Below are positions 54,284 to 62,850 of a stretch of 64,000 nt of DNA, in pieces. The stretch lies in assembly GCF_001623075.1 (NCBI RefSeq), contig NZ_LMCF01000016.1, positions 87,635 to 151,634 of the forward strand, given 5' to 3'. Both the position numbers and the translations under genes were made by a program. The first letter of the stretch is position 1, and the number at the start of each line of letters is the position of its first letter. This stretch comes from Pseudovibrio sp. Ad37 (GTDB lineage: Bacteria; Pseudomonadota; Alphaproteobacteria; Rhizobiales; Stappiaceae). Under the pieces are notes generated by a model. It made no database searches and was not told the DNA's origin. It saw only the letters and a list, made by a program, of their open reading frames with translations.

Positions 54284-55053
54284 TGACGTCTCAAGCAATT
54301 GCAGAGCAACCAATGTCAAAGAACTCCGTGCAACAAAAGTACTCCGGCAAACCAATCCTCACCATGACTGGTGTTCGTGGCGGATATGGCGATGCGGACA
54401 TCCTACAGGGTGTCGACATGCAAGTGACCGAGCGGGAAATTGTTGTAATCGTCGGCCCGAATGGAGCTGGCAAGTCGACAGCGATGAAGGCGATCTTTGG
54501 TCTTCTAAAGGTCCGTGGCGGTTCTATTGTCGTCAACGGAACAGACATCGCAGGCTGGAAGCCAAACCGTATTGTACAGCACGGTGTTTGTTACGTTCCT
54601 CAGGTCAACAACATCTTCCGTGAGATGACCATTCACGAAAACCTCGAAATGGGGGCCTTCCTTCGGAAAGGTGACATTTCTGAAAGCTTGGAAAGGGTCT
54701 ACACCCTGTTCCCTGATCTCAAAGAGCGCCGCAGTGCGTTGGCTGGAAATCTGTCTGGCGGCCAACGTCAGATGGTGGCTATGGGCCGCGCATTGATGCT
54801 CAACCCGTCTTTGCTATTGCTGGATGAGCCGACCGCTGGTCTCTCTCCAAAATACATGGAGCAAATTTTTGAGATCACCCGCAACCTGCGTGATGCAGGT
54901 CTTTCGATCTTGCTCGTAGAGCAGCACGCCAAGCAAGCGCTGGCATTTGCTGACAAAGGCTACGTTCTTGCGGCTGGAAGCAACCGGCATGAAGGAACGG
55001 GGCAAGAGCTGCTCGCAGATCGTGAAGTCGCTGAAATGTTCCTCGGCGGGTAG
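54283..55053 (+). CDS. livF: Branched-chain-type ABC transporter ATPase LivF
   Basis: 256 residues. Walker A VGPNGAGKSTAMKAI, signature NLSGGQRQMVAMGRAL, Walker B LLLLDEPTAGLSP, H-loop VEQHAKQAL. The first 25 residues are not conserved; a later start (ATG 54313) is possible. The ATG shares a base with the stop of livG (TAATG). Confidence 0.93.
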   Translation: MTSQAIAEQPMSKNSVQQKYSGKPILTMTGVRGGYGDADILQGVDMQVTEREIVVIVGPNGAGKSTAMKAIFGLLKVRGGSIVVNGTDIAGWKPNRIVQHGVCYVPQVNNIFREMTIHENLEMGAFLRKGDISESLERVYTLFPDLKERRSALAGNLSGGQRQMVAMGRALMLNPSLLLLDEPTAGLSPKYMEQIFEITRNLRDAGLSILLVEQHAKQALAFADKGYVLAAGSNRHEGTGQELLADREVAEMFLGG

Positions 55054-55067
55054 AAAGGGAAAATCCA

Positions 55068-55940
55068 ATGCCATTCATGGAATTCGTCAATTTTTACCTC
55101 ATGCCGGGGATCGTACTGGGCTCAATTTACGCTTTGGGCGCAGTTGGTATTACGCTGGTATTCGGTATCTTGAGATTTGCGCACCTTGCGCATGGTGACC
55201 TCGCAACGCTAGGCGCATTTGCAGCCCTCGGAGTGGTGACCATCTTCGGAGTTAGCCCTTGGGTTGCTCTTCCCGTTGCCATGGTTGTTTGCGCGTTTAT
55301 GGCGATCGGCATCGACAAACTATTTTACGACTACCTCTCGGAGCGCCCAAAGATCATCGTGGTAATGTCCTCACTGGGTATCGCTCTTATGTTGCGTGCC
55401 GTCGTTCAGGTGGTCTGGGGTGTTGATACAGAAACTTATACCCGTGGTATCGTTAGACCAGATGATTACTGGGGAATCCGCATTCGTGATCGCGAGATCT
55501 ACACCATCATTGCAATGTTCGTGATCGTTGGTGTGTTGTGGACGTTCTTGCAGAAAACAAAGTGGGGAAAGGCCATGCGTGCCATGTCTGACAACCCTGA
55601 TCTTGCGCTGCTTTCTGGTGTTGATAATCGCAAAATCACAATGTTGACTTGGGGCATCGTCGGCATTCTGTGTGCGGCTTCTGGTTTCTTCCTTGGCATC
55701 AATACAGAACTGAAGCCGCTTATGGGCTGGACGATGCTTCTGCCAATGTTCGCAGCTGCAATTCTTGGTGGGGTAGGGCGTGTTGAAGGTGCCGTTATTG
55801 GCGGCTTGATTGTTGGCATAGCTGAAGAAACATCCGTTCTGTTTATCCCGGGAGAGTACAAGGCCGCCATGGCGTTTGCGATCCTCCTGCTCATCCTTCT
55901 TGTGCGGCCAACTGGCTTGCTCAAGGGTAAAGTTCTGTAG
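55068..55940 (+). CDS. livH: Branched-chain-type ABC permease LivH
   Basis: 290 residues with about eight membrane helices. GSIYALGAVGITLVFGILRFAHLAHGD is the LivH opening motif, and ILGGVGRVEGAVIGGLIVG the cytoplasmic coupling loop. It forms the channel with LivM. It starts 15 bases after livF. Confidence 0.92.
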   Translation: MPFMEFVNFYLMPGIVLGSIYALGAVGITLVFGILRFAHLAHGDLATLGAFAALGVVTIFGVSPWVALPVAMVVCAFMAIGIDKLFYDYLSERPKIIVVMSSLGIALMLRAVVQVVWGVDTETYTRGIVRPDDYWGIRIRDREIYTIIAMFVIVGVLWTFLQKTKWGKAMRAMSDNPDLALLSGVDNRKITMLTWGIVGILCAASGFFLGINTELKPLMGWTMLLPMFAAAILGGVGRVEGAVIGGLIVGIAEETSVLFIPGEYKAAMAFAILLLILLVRPTGLLKGKVL

Positions 55941-55954
55941 GGGGGAGAAGAACC

Positions 55955-56935
55955 ATGGAACTCATCGGTCTGCTTAACTACGCGGTGTTCATGGCGATCT
56001 TTATCGGCATTTACTCCCTTCTTGCTCTCGGTCTTAACATTCAATGGGGCTTTTCCGGTCTCTTTAATGCAGGTATTGCGGGCTTCTTCGCCGTTGGAGC
56101 TTACTCATCTGCGCTGCTCACGGCACCAGAATCCGCTGTCCATCTGGGTGGCTACCAGCTGCCCGTTGTTGTCGGTTGGATCGGCGCGATGATCGCTGCT
56201 GGCGCAATTGCATGGCCAATCGGCAAAGTATGCTTGCGCTTCCGCTCCGATTATCTGGCAATCGCGACAATCGGTGTTGCGGAAATCATCCGTCTGGTCG
56301 TGAAGTCAGAAGGTTGGATGACAGGTGGCGCACGCGGTGTGAACAAGATCCCGCGTCCATTTGGTGATCTGTCCTATCTGTACTCCCAGTTGGCTTATCT
56401 TGCTCTGGTCTTTGCCATCGTTCTCGTCGTGTACTGGGCTATCGAGCGCCAGATTTCGGCTCCCTGGGGCCGCATGATGCGTGGCATCCGTGACAATGAA
56501 GATGCGGCAACGGCAATGGGTAAGGACATCAAGGCTCGTCGTCTGGAAGCGTTCATCTTCGGTGCAGCTGTGATGGGACTTGGTGGAGCGCTGTTTGCTC
56601 ACTTTAACCGGTCCATAACCCCAGAAGCCATTGATCCGATGATCGCCACATTCCTGATCTGGATTATGTTGATCCTCGGCGGCTCAGGTAACAACCGCGG
56701 AGCCCTTCTCGGCGTTGCTGTTGTCTGGATCATCTGGTCTGCGTCAGAGTTTGTAACGGATCAACTGCCAACAGAATACGCCATTAAAGCCAAATACATG
56801 CGCGTGTTCATCATTGGCTTGCTTCTGCAATTGGTCCTCCGGTTCAGACCGGAAGGGATCTTGCCGGAACCTCAGGGAACCGCTGGCAGTCCAGAAGTCA
56901 AAACCTTTCAAAAACAAGAAAGTGCAGCGAAGTAA
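55955..56935 (+). CDS. livM: Branched-chain-type ABC permease LivM
   Basis: 326 residues, about nine membrane helices. SLLALGLNIQWGFSGLFNAGI and FRSDYLAIATIGVAEIIRLV are LivM marks, with a coupling loop AATAMGKDIKARRLEAF. A hydrophilic tail ends it. It starts 15 bases after livH. Confidence 0.92.
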   Translation: MELIGLLNYAVFMAIFIGIYSLLALGLNIQWGFSGLFNAGIAGFFAVGAYSSALLTAPESAVHLGGYQLPVVVGWIGAMIAAGAIAWPIGKVCLRFRSDYLAIATIGVAEIIRLVVKSEGWMTGGARGVNKIPRPFGDLSYLYSQLAYLALVFAIVLVVYWAIERQISAPWGRMMRGIRDNEDAATAMGKDIKARRLEAFIFGAAVMGLGGALFAHFNRSITPEAIDPMIATFLIWIMLILGGSGNNRGALLGVAVVWIIWSASEFVTDQLPTEYAIKAKYMRVFIIGLLLQLVLRFRPEGILPEPQGTAGSPEVKTFQKQESAAK

Positions 56936-57016
56936 CGCCAGCACTCGTGGAAATCAATTTTAACGCCCTGGTCAATCCGGATAGTATTTGAAACAGGGCT
57001 CTTTGGAGGTGAACTG

Positions 57017-58216
57017 ATGCTTAAGAAAATCGCATTGGCAGCAGGCTTGTTCAGCGCTACTGCACTTGCATCCAACGCTGTTCAGGCTGATGTAAAAGTC
57101 GGTCTTCTGGGAGGCATTTCTGGCCCAATCGCGGCTATGGCTCCACCAATGCTGGACTCTGCAAAGCTGGCTATTCAGCAGGTGAACGAGCAGGGCGGCA
57201 TTCTGGGCGGCCAGAAGCTTGAAGCTGTTGTAGGCGATAGTGCGTGTAACCCACAGAACGGCGTGGATTCCGCTACCAAGCTGGTAAACATTGAACAGGT
57301 TGCTGGCCTTATCGGTCCACATTGTTCTGGTTCAGTTCTGGCTGTTGCGAACTCCGTGACTGTTCCAGCTGGCATCACGCTGATCACGCCATCAGGGACT
57401 TCTCCTGAAATCACAGGTCTGGAAGACAAAGGTCAGGTATTCCGTACAGTACCTTCCGATGATTTCCAGGGCCGTTCACTCGCCCGTACACTGTTGAACC
57501 TCGGCACAAAGAAAGTTGCTGTTGCCTACCTCAACAACGACTACGGCAGTGGCCTTGCAAATGCTTTCAAAGTTGAATTTGAAGCAAATGGCGGTGAGAT
57601 TGCTGGATATTCAGCGCACGAAGAAGGTAAGGCATCTTACCGTTCCAACCTTGCTGAATTGTCCCGTGGTGGCGCAGATACGCTTGTAATCTTCGATTAC
57701 GGTGATGGCACTGGCCTGACCATCCTGCGTCAGGCGCTGGAAAACGGCTTCTTCACTAACTTCGTTGGCGGTGATGGCATGAAGTCAGATGCGATCATCC
57801 GTGAACTCGGTGCTGAAAACCTGACAACCTTCATCGCATCCTCTCCAGTTGGTGAAGCGTCCAACAGCCTTGAACTGTTTAATAAAGCTTACATAGCAGT
57901 TGGCGGCAACCCGGATGCGATTTTCGCGTCAAACTCTTACGACGCCGCATTCCTGATGGCTCTGGCTCTAGAAAAAGCTGGTGGCGATGCCACAAAGGTT
58001 TCTGAGGCGATGGCTGCTGTGTCCGACGGACAGGGTGAAGCTATTCTTCCTGGTGAATGGAAGAAAGCAGTTGAGCTGATCGCAGCCGGCAAAGACATCG
58101 ACTACAAGGGCGCATCTGGCGACCTGAACTTCGACAATGCTGGCGACGTTCCTGGTTCCTACGGCCTGTTCAAGGTCGAGGGTGATGCATTCGCACTGCA
58201 GCAGGCTCTGAACTAA
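57017..58216 (+). CDS. livK: Branched-chain-type ABC substrate-binding protein LivK
   Basis: 399 residues. A signal peptide cleaves after SNAVQA; then a type I periplasmic binding fold (VGLLGGISGPIAAMAPPMLD, LIGPHCSGSVLAVANSV). Such proteins bind branched-chain or aromatic amino acids and related compounds. It ends the liv unit with a terminator. Its position behind kynU-kynA suggests tryptophan, kynurenine or a related ligand, by inference. Confidence 0.9.
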   Translation: MLKKIALAAGLFSATALASNAVQADVKVGLLGGISGPIAAMAPPMLDSAKLAIQQVNEQGGILGGQKLEAVVGDSACNPQNGVDSATKLVNIEQVAGLIGPHCSGSVLAVANSVTVPAGITLITPSGTSPEITGLEDKGQVFRTVPSDDFQGRSLARTLLNLGTKKVAVAYLNNDYGSGLANAFKVEFEANGGEIAGYSAHEEGKASYRSNLAELSRGGADTLVIFDYGDGTGLTILRQALENGFFTNFVGGDGMKSDAIIRELGAENLTTFIASSPVGEASNSLELFNKAYIAVGGNPDAIFASNSYDAAFLMALALEKAGGDATKVSEAMAAVSDGQGEAILPGEWKKAVELIAAGKDIDYKGASGDLNFDNAGDVPGSYGLFKVEGDAFALQQALN

Positions 58217-58242
58217 GGTCCAGAACAGTCAAATTAAGAAAG

Positions 58243-58273
58243 AGCCGGCCTCATCTCAGGCCGGCTTTTTTTA
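58243..58273 (+). terminator. Rho-independent terminator after livK
   Basis: AGCCGGCC (58243-58250) pairs with GGCCGGCT (58259-58266), followed by seven T. It lies 27 bases after the livK stop. Confidence 0.9.
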
Positions 58274-58284
58274 TGGCAAATTTC

Positions 58285-58452
58285 TCACTTAGTAAGAATC
58301 AACTTGCCAAGTTTCGTGATCGACAATCGGTAGTTATCCTCGCGATGGGAGATTGTGATCTCGCGCTCATCGCCAAAGAGTGCCTTGCTATCAACAGTGC
58401 GCTCATGTGGCTGACTTTGTGAGCTTTCCTGAGCTTTTTCCATATCAGTCAT
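58285..58452 (-). CDS. hemP: Hemin uptake protein HemP
   Basis: About 55 residues. The C-terminal block SKALFGDEREITISHREDNY and LSITKLGKLILTK is diagnostic of HemP. It is a small, often iron-repressed protein linked to heme uptake. ATG 58452 with GAGGCG upstream is chosen over a longer frame to 58506. It is divergent from the exbB operon with an iron-type operator between them. Confidence 0.88.
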   Translation of the reverse strand: MTDMEKAQESSQSQPHERTVDSKALFGDEREITISHREDNYRLSITKLGKLILTK

Positions 58453-58538
58453 TCGCCTCAGCCTTTCCCCAATTTTGGCTAGCGTGGATGGTCGCGATAC
58501 CCTCAAGAGCTAGGGGGGACTCTATCGCGTTTATTTCT

Positions 58539-58553
58539 TGACTTTCATATTCA
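58539..58553. promoter_or_regulatory. Candidate iron-responsive operator (TGA-N9-TCA)
   Basis: TGACTTTCATATTCA fits the RirA iron-responsive-operator pattern TGA-N9-TCA exactly (TGA 58539-58541, TCA 58551-58553). It overlaps a TTGACT -35-like box (58538) and lies between the divergent hemP and exbB-tonB genes. rirA itself is about 4 kb away. Confidence 0.55.
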
Positions 58554-58752
58554 TGTTTTATTACAAGTGCAATGCCTACTCAATAATTGCTGGAGATCGC
58601 GTCCTCCCGCAAACCGTCCTGGAGTAGGATTTGTATCGATGCGCAAGCCAGCTGTTACTCTCTCCCTCAACAGCCAGCCAGCCCACGATATCCTTGATAT
58701 CTGCGACTGATTTGCATTTGCAACTAAGTTTTAATTTTTGGGTTGGGGTCCT

Positions 58753-59196
58753 ATGAATAAGTTGGTTAAGCTGTTTTCTCTTGCTCTTGCTGCCTTGTGG
58801 ATAACGCAAATAACTGCAGCTGAAGCAGCAAACACGACAAAAGAACCAGTGATCGCTCTCCAGTTGAACAAAGCTGAGAGCACTCAGAACGGGTGTCGTG
58901 TAAGTCTTCTTGTTCGCAATCACCTTAAAGATGAGATCAATCAACTGGCATTGGACTTGGTAGTCTTTGATAGTACAGGTGGAATCTCTGATTTCCTGAG
59001 CATGAAGACAGGTCGTCTTCCTTCCGGAAAGACGCGAGTTCAGCAGTATGATCTCCCATCCAGCAGTTGTGCAGACATCTCGTCATTGCTCATCAATGAT
59101 GTCAGCCAGTGTGAGGGAGCTGAAAATGTATCTCCGGCTAGCTGCTTAGACTCATTGAATGTATCCTCTCGCGCTGCGATAGAACTAACACTCTGA
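58753..59196 (+). CDS. Secreted protein of unknown function in the TonB operon
   Basis: About 147 residues. A signal peptide ends near TAAEA; the rest is soluble with four or five Cys (CRVSLLVRN..., SSSCADISS..., VSQCEG..., PASCLDS), suggesting disulfide bonds in the periplasm. Not recognised as a named family; similar proteins lead exbB-tonB operons in alphaproteobacteria. ATG 58753 is preferred to 58738 because GGTTGGGG precedes it. Confidence 0.72.
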   Translation: MNKLVKLFSLALAALWITQITAAEAANTTKEPVIALQLNKAESTQNGCRVSLLVRNHLKDEINQLALDLVVFDSTGGISDFLSMKTGRLPSGKTRVQQYDLPSSSCADISSLLINDVSQCEGAENVSPASCLDSLNVSSRAAIELTL

Positions 59197-59238
59197 ACCG
59201 CTGCAGAACCGAATTAGAAAAATAACGAGATTTCCAGA

Positions 59239-59973
59239 ATGAATGCCATGATTGAAAACCTGGGCCTGACCGCAGCAATGACACCTGTTATGGATCTGCT
59301 TGCAAAAGGTGGTGTGGTTGTTGGGTTGCTGCTGGTTGTCAGCGTACTTGCTCTAACAATTGTCATAGCAAAACTCTGGCAGTTCTGGATTGCAGGCGTT
59401 GGTCGTCATCGCAAAGCTGAGCAGGCCGTGGCCTTCTGGCGTGTCTGCAAGCGTGATCAGGCCTACAGGATTGTGGTAACAGATCGCTCTCCGGTCTCCG
59501 ACGTTCTGGCACATGCCATGCGCGGTCTCATGAAACCGCAGGTGCCTGAGAAAAGAGTTCGGGAAGATGTCGAGCGCGTTTGCTTTACTCATCTCGCAGA
59601 TCTTCGTAGTTACTTGCGGGCATTGGATATGATTGCCCAGATCGCTCCTCTACTCGGCCTGTTCGGAACAGTGCTTGGTATGATCGGGGCGTTTCAGGCT
59701 ATGGCTGACGCTGGTTCACAGGTCGATCCATCTACTTTGGCTGGTGGTATCTGGGTTGCGCTGCTGACAACTGCCGTTGGTCTGGCCGTAGCAATCCCAG
59801 CTTCTGTGATGCTGTCACTGTTCGAAGGCCGCATCGAACGTGAGCAGGGAGCAATGGAAAAGATTGTAACTGAGCTCTTCACCGGGGCAGTCACGTCCAT
59901 CGCCACTCAAACTGAAGAAGCGGAACAGGTTGGAACCCAGCCACGTTTTGAGGTTGTTCACGATGCGCCTTAG
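59239..59973 (+). CDS. exbB: Proton-channel protein ExbB
   Basis: 244 residues with three membrane helices: about 25-50 (GGVVVGLLLVVSVLALTIVI), 133-157 and 171-195. The MotA/TolQ/ExbB domain shows IAQIAPLLGLFGTVLGMIGAFQAM and GIWVALLTTAVGLAVAIP. With ExbD it forms the proton channel that energises TonB. It ends overlapping the exbD start. Confidence 0.93.
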   Translation: MNAMIENLGLTAAMTPVMDLLAKGGVVVGLLLVVSVLALTIVIAKLWQFWIAGVGRHRKAEQAVAFWRVCKRDQAYRIVVTDRSPVSDVLAHAMRGLMKPQVPEKRVREDVERVCFTHLADLRSYLRALDMIAQIAPLLGLFGTVLGMIGAFQAMADAGSQVDPSTLAGGIWVALLTTAVGLAVAIPASVMLSLFEGRIEREQGAMEKIVTELFTGAVTSIATQTEEAEQVGTQPRFEVVHDAP

Positions 59974-60346
59974 TGAGGCTCCAAAAAGAAGTCGTGCGCC
60001 TGGTCTCACATCTCTGATTGATGTGATCTTCCTTTTGTTGATGTTCTTCATGCTCGCTTCCACGTTCTCGATCTACCAAAAGTTGGATGTGACATCGGGA
60101 GCTGAGGGCGCAGGGCAAATGGAACAGTCCCCAATCCTTTTGCAAGTTTTCGCAGAAGGACAGCTGTCGGTGAACGGTGACCGGGTGAAGGTTGAGGCGT
60201 TGATTGCGGCGCTCGACGACGCAGGTATCGAAAAAGTACGACCTGTGGCGATCATCCCTGCCAAGGATTCCACTGTGCAGGATGTCGTGAGTGCGCTTGA
60301 GATGCTTAAAATAGCAGGCTGGTCAGCGACGATCGTTGGCAATTGA
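59963..60346 (+). CDS. exbD: ExbD, first copy
   Basis: About 127 residues. One membrane helix (SLIDVIFLLLMFFMLAST, about 18-36) carrying the essential Asp at residue 20, then a periplasmic domain of about 80 residues. ATG 59963 lies inside the end of exbB (11-base overlap), so translation is coupled. Confidence 0.92.
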   Translation: MRLSEAPKRSRAPGLTSLIDVIFLLLMFFMLASTFSIYQKLDVTSGAEGAGQMEQSPILLQVFAEGQLSVNGDRVKVEALIAALDDAGIEKVRPVAIIPAKDSTVQDVVSALEMLKIAGWSATIVGN

Positions 60347-60379
60347 ATTCCGAATATTGCGAAATAAGAAGTTTAAAGA

Positions 60380-60766
60380 ATGCGTCTGAAGACAAAACCA
60401 CAAAAGAGGACATTTGAGAATACGATCCCATTGATCAATATCGTGTTCCTGATGCTCATCTTCTTCCTCTTTGCAGGTTCAATTGATAGAGACGATGCAA
60501 AAAACGTGAGCCCTGCAGAAACGCAGGAGCAATCCAGTCGTGAGCTTATTGCCGGAGCGCTGATTATCGCTCCTGATGGATTGATAACCCAAAACGAACA
60601 GCCAGTTCTTGTTGAGGATCTGATACCGCTGGACGGCAATAAAGACCCTCTGATGGTTGTTGCTGACAAGGCACTGTCTGGTCAGACACTTGCCAGAACC
60701 CTTGCAGCGCTGAAGAAGCAAGGTTTCTCCGATATTACATTGGTCACCGTAAGGGCTGCCCAATGA
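60380..60766 (+). CDS. ExbD-like protein, second copy, lacking the catalytic Asp
   Basis: 128 residues with the same plan as the first copy: basic N-terminus, one helix (PLINIVFLMLIFFLFAG) and a periplasmic domain. At the position of the essential Asp the residue is Asn20 (codon AAT), in exact register with Asp20 of exbD. It overlaps tonB by 4 bases. It probably cannot carry protons itself but could pair with the active copy. Confidence 0.88.
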   Translation: MRLKTKPQKRTFENTIPLINIVFLMLIFFLFAGSIDRDDAKNVSPAETQEQSSRELIAGALIIAPDGLITQNEQPVLVEDLIPLDGNKDPLMVVADKALSGQTLARTLAALKKQGFSDITLVTVRAAQ

Positions 60767-62040
60767 AGAAGAGCATTCGCAGGAAAATCGGAGGCTCAGC
60801 CCTCACGACCGCCTTACTCGTGTCAGTCAGTGTTCACGCAGGTGGATTTGCTTGGTTTTATACGCGAGCTCCTGAAGTTCAGGTTGCCTCAACGCGGTCA
60901 ACGTCACTTTCTGTAGTTGGATCAATTGAGGATCTCATTGCAGGTTCCAAGGAAGTTGTCGAGCCGATTGAGCCCGAACAATCAGATGAGATCGAGCTTC
61001 GTGAGATAGAAGCTGAACAGCCGGTTGAACAAGTCAACGAGATTGAGGCTGTTGAGCCAATTGAGCTGGCAAAAGCAGAGATTACACCAATCAAACCGAT
61101 TGTAACGCAGGCTGTGAAGCCGCTGCCGGTACCTGTTGCTGAAGGTGTTACTATTAAGGCTGAGATTGAGCCAATCAAGCCAAAGGAAGAGATTGAACCG
61201 CTTAAACTTCAGCTTCAGCCTGAGCAAATCAAACCTGCTGAAGTGCAGGAGGTTAAGCCTGTCGAAGTTGCAAAAGTTCTTCCTGTTGAGCAGAAAGAAC
61301 CATTAGAGCCAACCAAAGACGTTGATCCTGCAAAGCTGAAAGAGCAACAAGACCCAGTCAAACCGGACGAAGCCAAACCATCTCAACCAAAAAAATTGGA
61401 AGTGGTAGAGCAGGAAACACCGGAAGAGATTAAGCCGGTAAAAAAGAAAACAGCTGAACCCGTTGACGAAAAGAAAGAGCTTGAGGCAAAGCCTGTTGAA
61501 ACTGAAGTTGCCGCAGTAACGGTTCCCATCCCACGATCAGCGCCGCCACGTCCCAAGCTGCCGCAGAAAATCAAGCCTAAGAAAACCGCCAAGAAGGCCC
61601 CACCAAAAGCCAAGAAAGAACCTGCTAAGAAGGCCGGTAACTCAGTTGTTAATTCTGCTCGAGGTTCCAAGGTCGCGCGAAAAGGCTCCAACACCTCGAA
61701 GAATGGCAATAACATCGCAGGCTCCGGTGACAGCGCTGGCAATGCTGCGACAAGCAATTACTGGGGCAAGGTGCAAAAGAAGATCCAGCGTGCTGCGGAT
61801 AGACGGTACCCGAGAAGAGAGAAGAACCGGAAGAAGTCAGGCATCGTCCGTGTGAGTTTTGTCGTACACAGAGACGGGGCTGTAACGGGAATTAAGCTAT
61901 CTCGATCGAGTGGGAATAAGCGATTTGATCAGGCCGCGTTGAAAGCCCTAAAGGCCGCTGCACCATTCCCAGCATTTCCGACTTCGATGAGGAACAATAC
62001 GATCAGCAGAACAGCGCCGATAGTCTTCAAAGCGCGATAA
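60763..62040 (+). CDS. tonB: TonB energy transducer, long linker
   Basis: 425 residues, much longer than E. coli TonB (239). An N-terminal helix with the S-x3-H pattern (VSVSVHAGGFAWF) docks to ExbB/ExbD; then a very long Glu/Pro/Lys/Val linker with PIEP, PIKP and EVKPVEV-like repeats (about 45-300); then the C-terminal TonB fold (GIVRVSFVVHRDGAVTGIKL, AAPFPAFP). The linker spans the periplasm. ATG overlaps the previous stop (ATGA). Confidence 0.92.
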   Translation: MKKSIRRKIGGSALTTALLVSVSVHAGGFAWFYTRAPEVQVASTRSTSLSVVGSIEDLIAGSKEVVEPIEPEQSDEIELREIEAEQPVEQVNEIEAVEPIELAKAEITPIKPIVTQAVKPLPVPVAEGVTIKAEIEPIKPKEEIEPLKLQLQPEQIKPAEVQEVKPVEVAKVLPVEQKEPLEPTKDVDPAKLKEQQDPVKPDEAKPSQPKKLEVVEQETPEEIKPVKKKTAEPVDEKKELEAKPVETEVAAVTVPIPRSAPPRPKLPQKIKPKKTAKKAPPKAKKEPAKKAGNSVVNSARGSKVARKGSNTSKNGNNIAGSGDSAGNAATSNYWGKVQKKIQRAADRRYPRREKNRKKSGIVRVSFVVHRDGAVTGIKLSRSSGNKRFDQAALKALKAAAPFPAFPTSMRNNTISRTAPIVFKAR

Positions 62041-62047
62041 CAAAAAA

Positions 62048-62067
62048 GGCAGCGAATATTCGCTGCC
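62048..62067 (-). terminator. Terminator of rirA (tonB/rirA convergent)
   Basis: GGCAGCGAAT with its exact complement ATTCGCTGCC, a 20-base perfect palindrome. On the minus strand it is followed by TTTTTTG, so it stops rirA transcripts; it is also 8 bases after the tonB stop. Confidence 0.88.
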
Positions 62068-62093
62068 TGATCATCTCGTCGCTCTTGGTGCGC

Positions 62094-62564
62094 TTATTCA
62101 GCAGCAGCCATATTCTTTGGCAGAAGTGGGTCTTCAATCTGCAACAGGTGGCGAATGCTCGCGCGGTTGTCTGCAAGATCTGCAATCGTGCACTTGTCGA
62201 GCACACCGAGGAATGCTTCCAGCGCTTCATGCAGAACAGAATTGAAGCCGCAGTGATTGACGAGCGGGCAGTCCTGACGACCACTGTCAAAGCACTCAGC
62301 AAGAAGGAATGACTCTTCAGTTGCACGTACCACCTGACCCACGCTGATTTGCTCAGCTGGACGTGGCAATACGATACCACCGTTACGCCCTCGGATGGTT
62401 TTCATCAGATCAGCGTCAACGAGCACCTTCATGATCTTGAAAAGGTGAGTTTCCGACATGGAAAACGAAGCAGCGATCTCAGCAACTTTGCTTGGCTTGC
62501 CAGGATTTGCCGCACAATACATCAGGGCACGTACAGCATAGTTGGTTTGTTGAGTGAGTCTCAT
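62094..62564 (-). CDS. rirA: Rrf2-family iron regulator RirA
   Basis: 156 residues from ATG 62564 (MRLTQQTNYAVRALMYCAAN). Rrf2 winged helix (about 1-70) and the three iron-sulfur Cys at 91, 99 and 105 (CFDSGRQDCPLVNHC), the exact positions known for RirA of Rhizobium. RirA represses iron-uptake genes in iron-replete cells. Its place beside the hemP/exb/tonB genes and the TGA-N9-TCA site fits. Confidence 0.93.
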   Translation of the reverse strand: MRLTQQTNYAVRALMYCAANPGKPSKVAEIAASFSMSETHLFKIMKVLVDADLMKTIRGRNGGIVLPRPAEQISVGQVVRATEESFLLAECFDSGRQDCPLVNHCGFNSVLHEALEAFLGVLDKCTIADLADNRASIRHLLQIEDPLLPKNMAAAE

Positions 62565-62850
62565 AATATTAGCTATGCGTCTTCCGGTGTCTGTCGTCAA
62601 TAAAAATATGCATCTCTAACTCAACAATAAACCATTCCTAGTTTAGAGTCATTAAAAACTTTGCCGGTGCTGAAAACAAACCCGACACCGTCCTTTTGCC
62701 AGTGCACGCGCAAAATATATCTAAATCCAACTGATCCTACAATAATCACAGCGCAAATATCTGACGCAAGAAACTCGTCATTTATTCAGCAAGTTAATGG
62801 TGATACAGCTCAACTAAGAGAGTGAACACGACGGACGCAATTGAGTTCCA

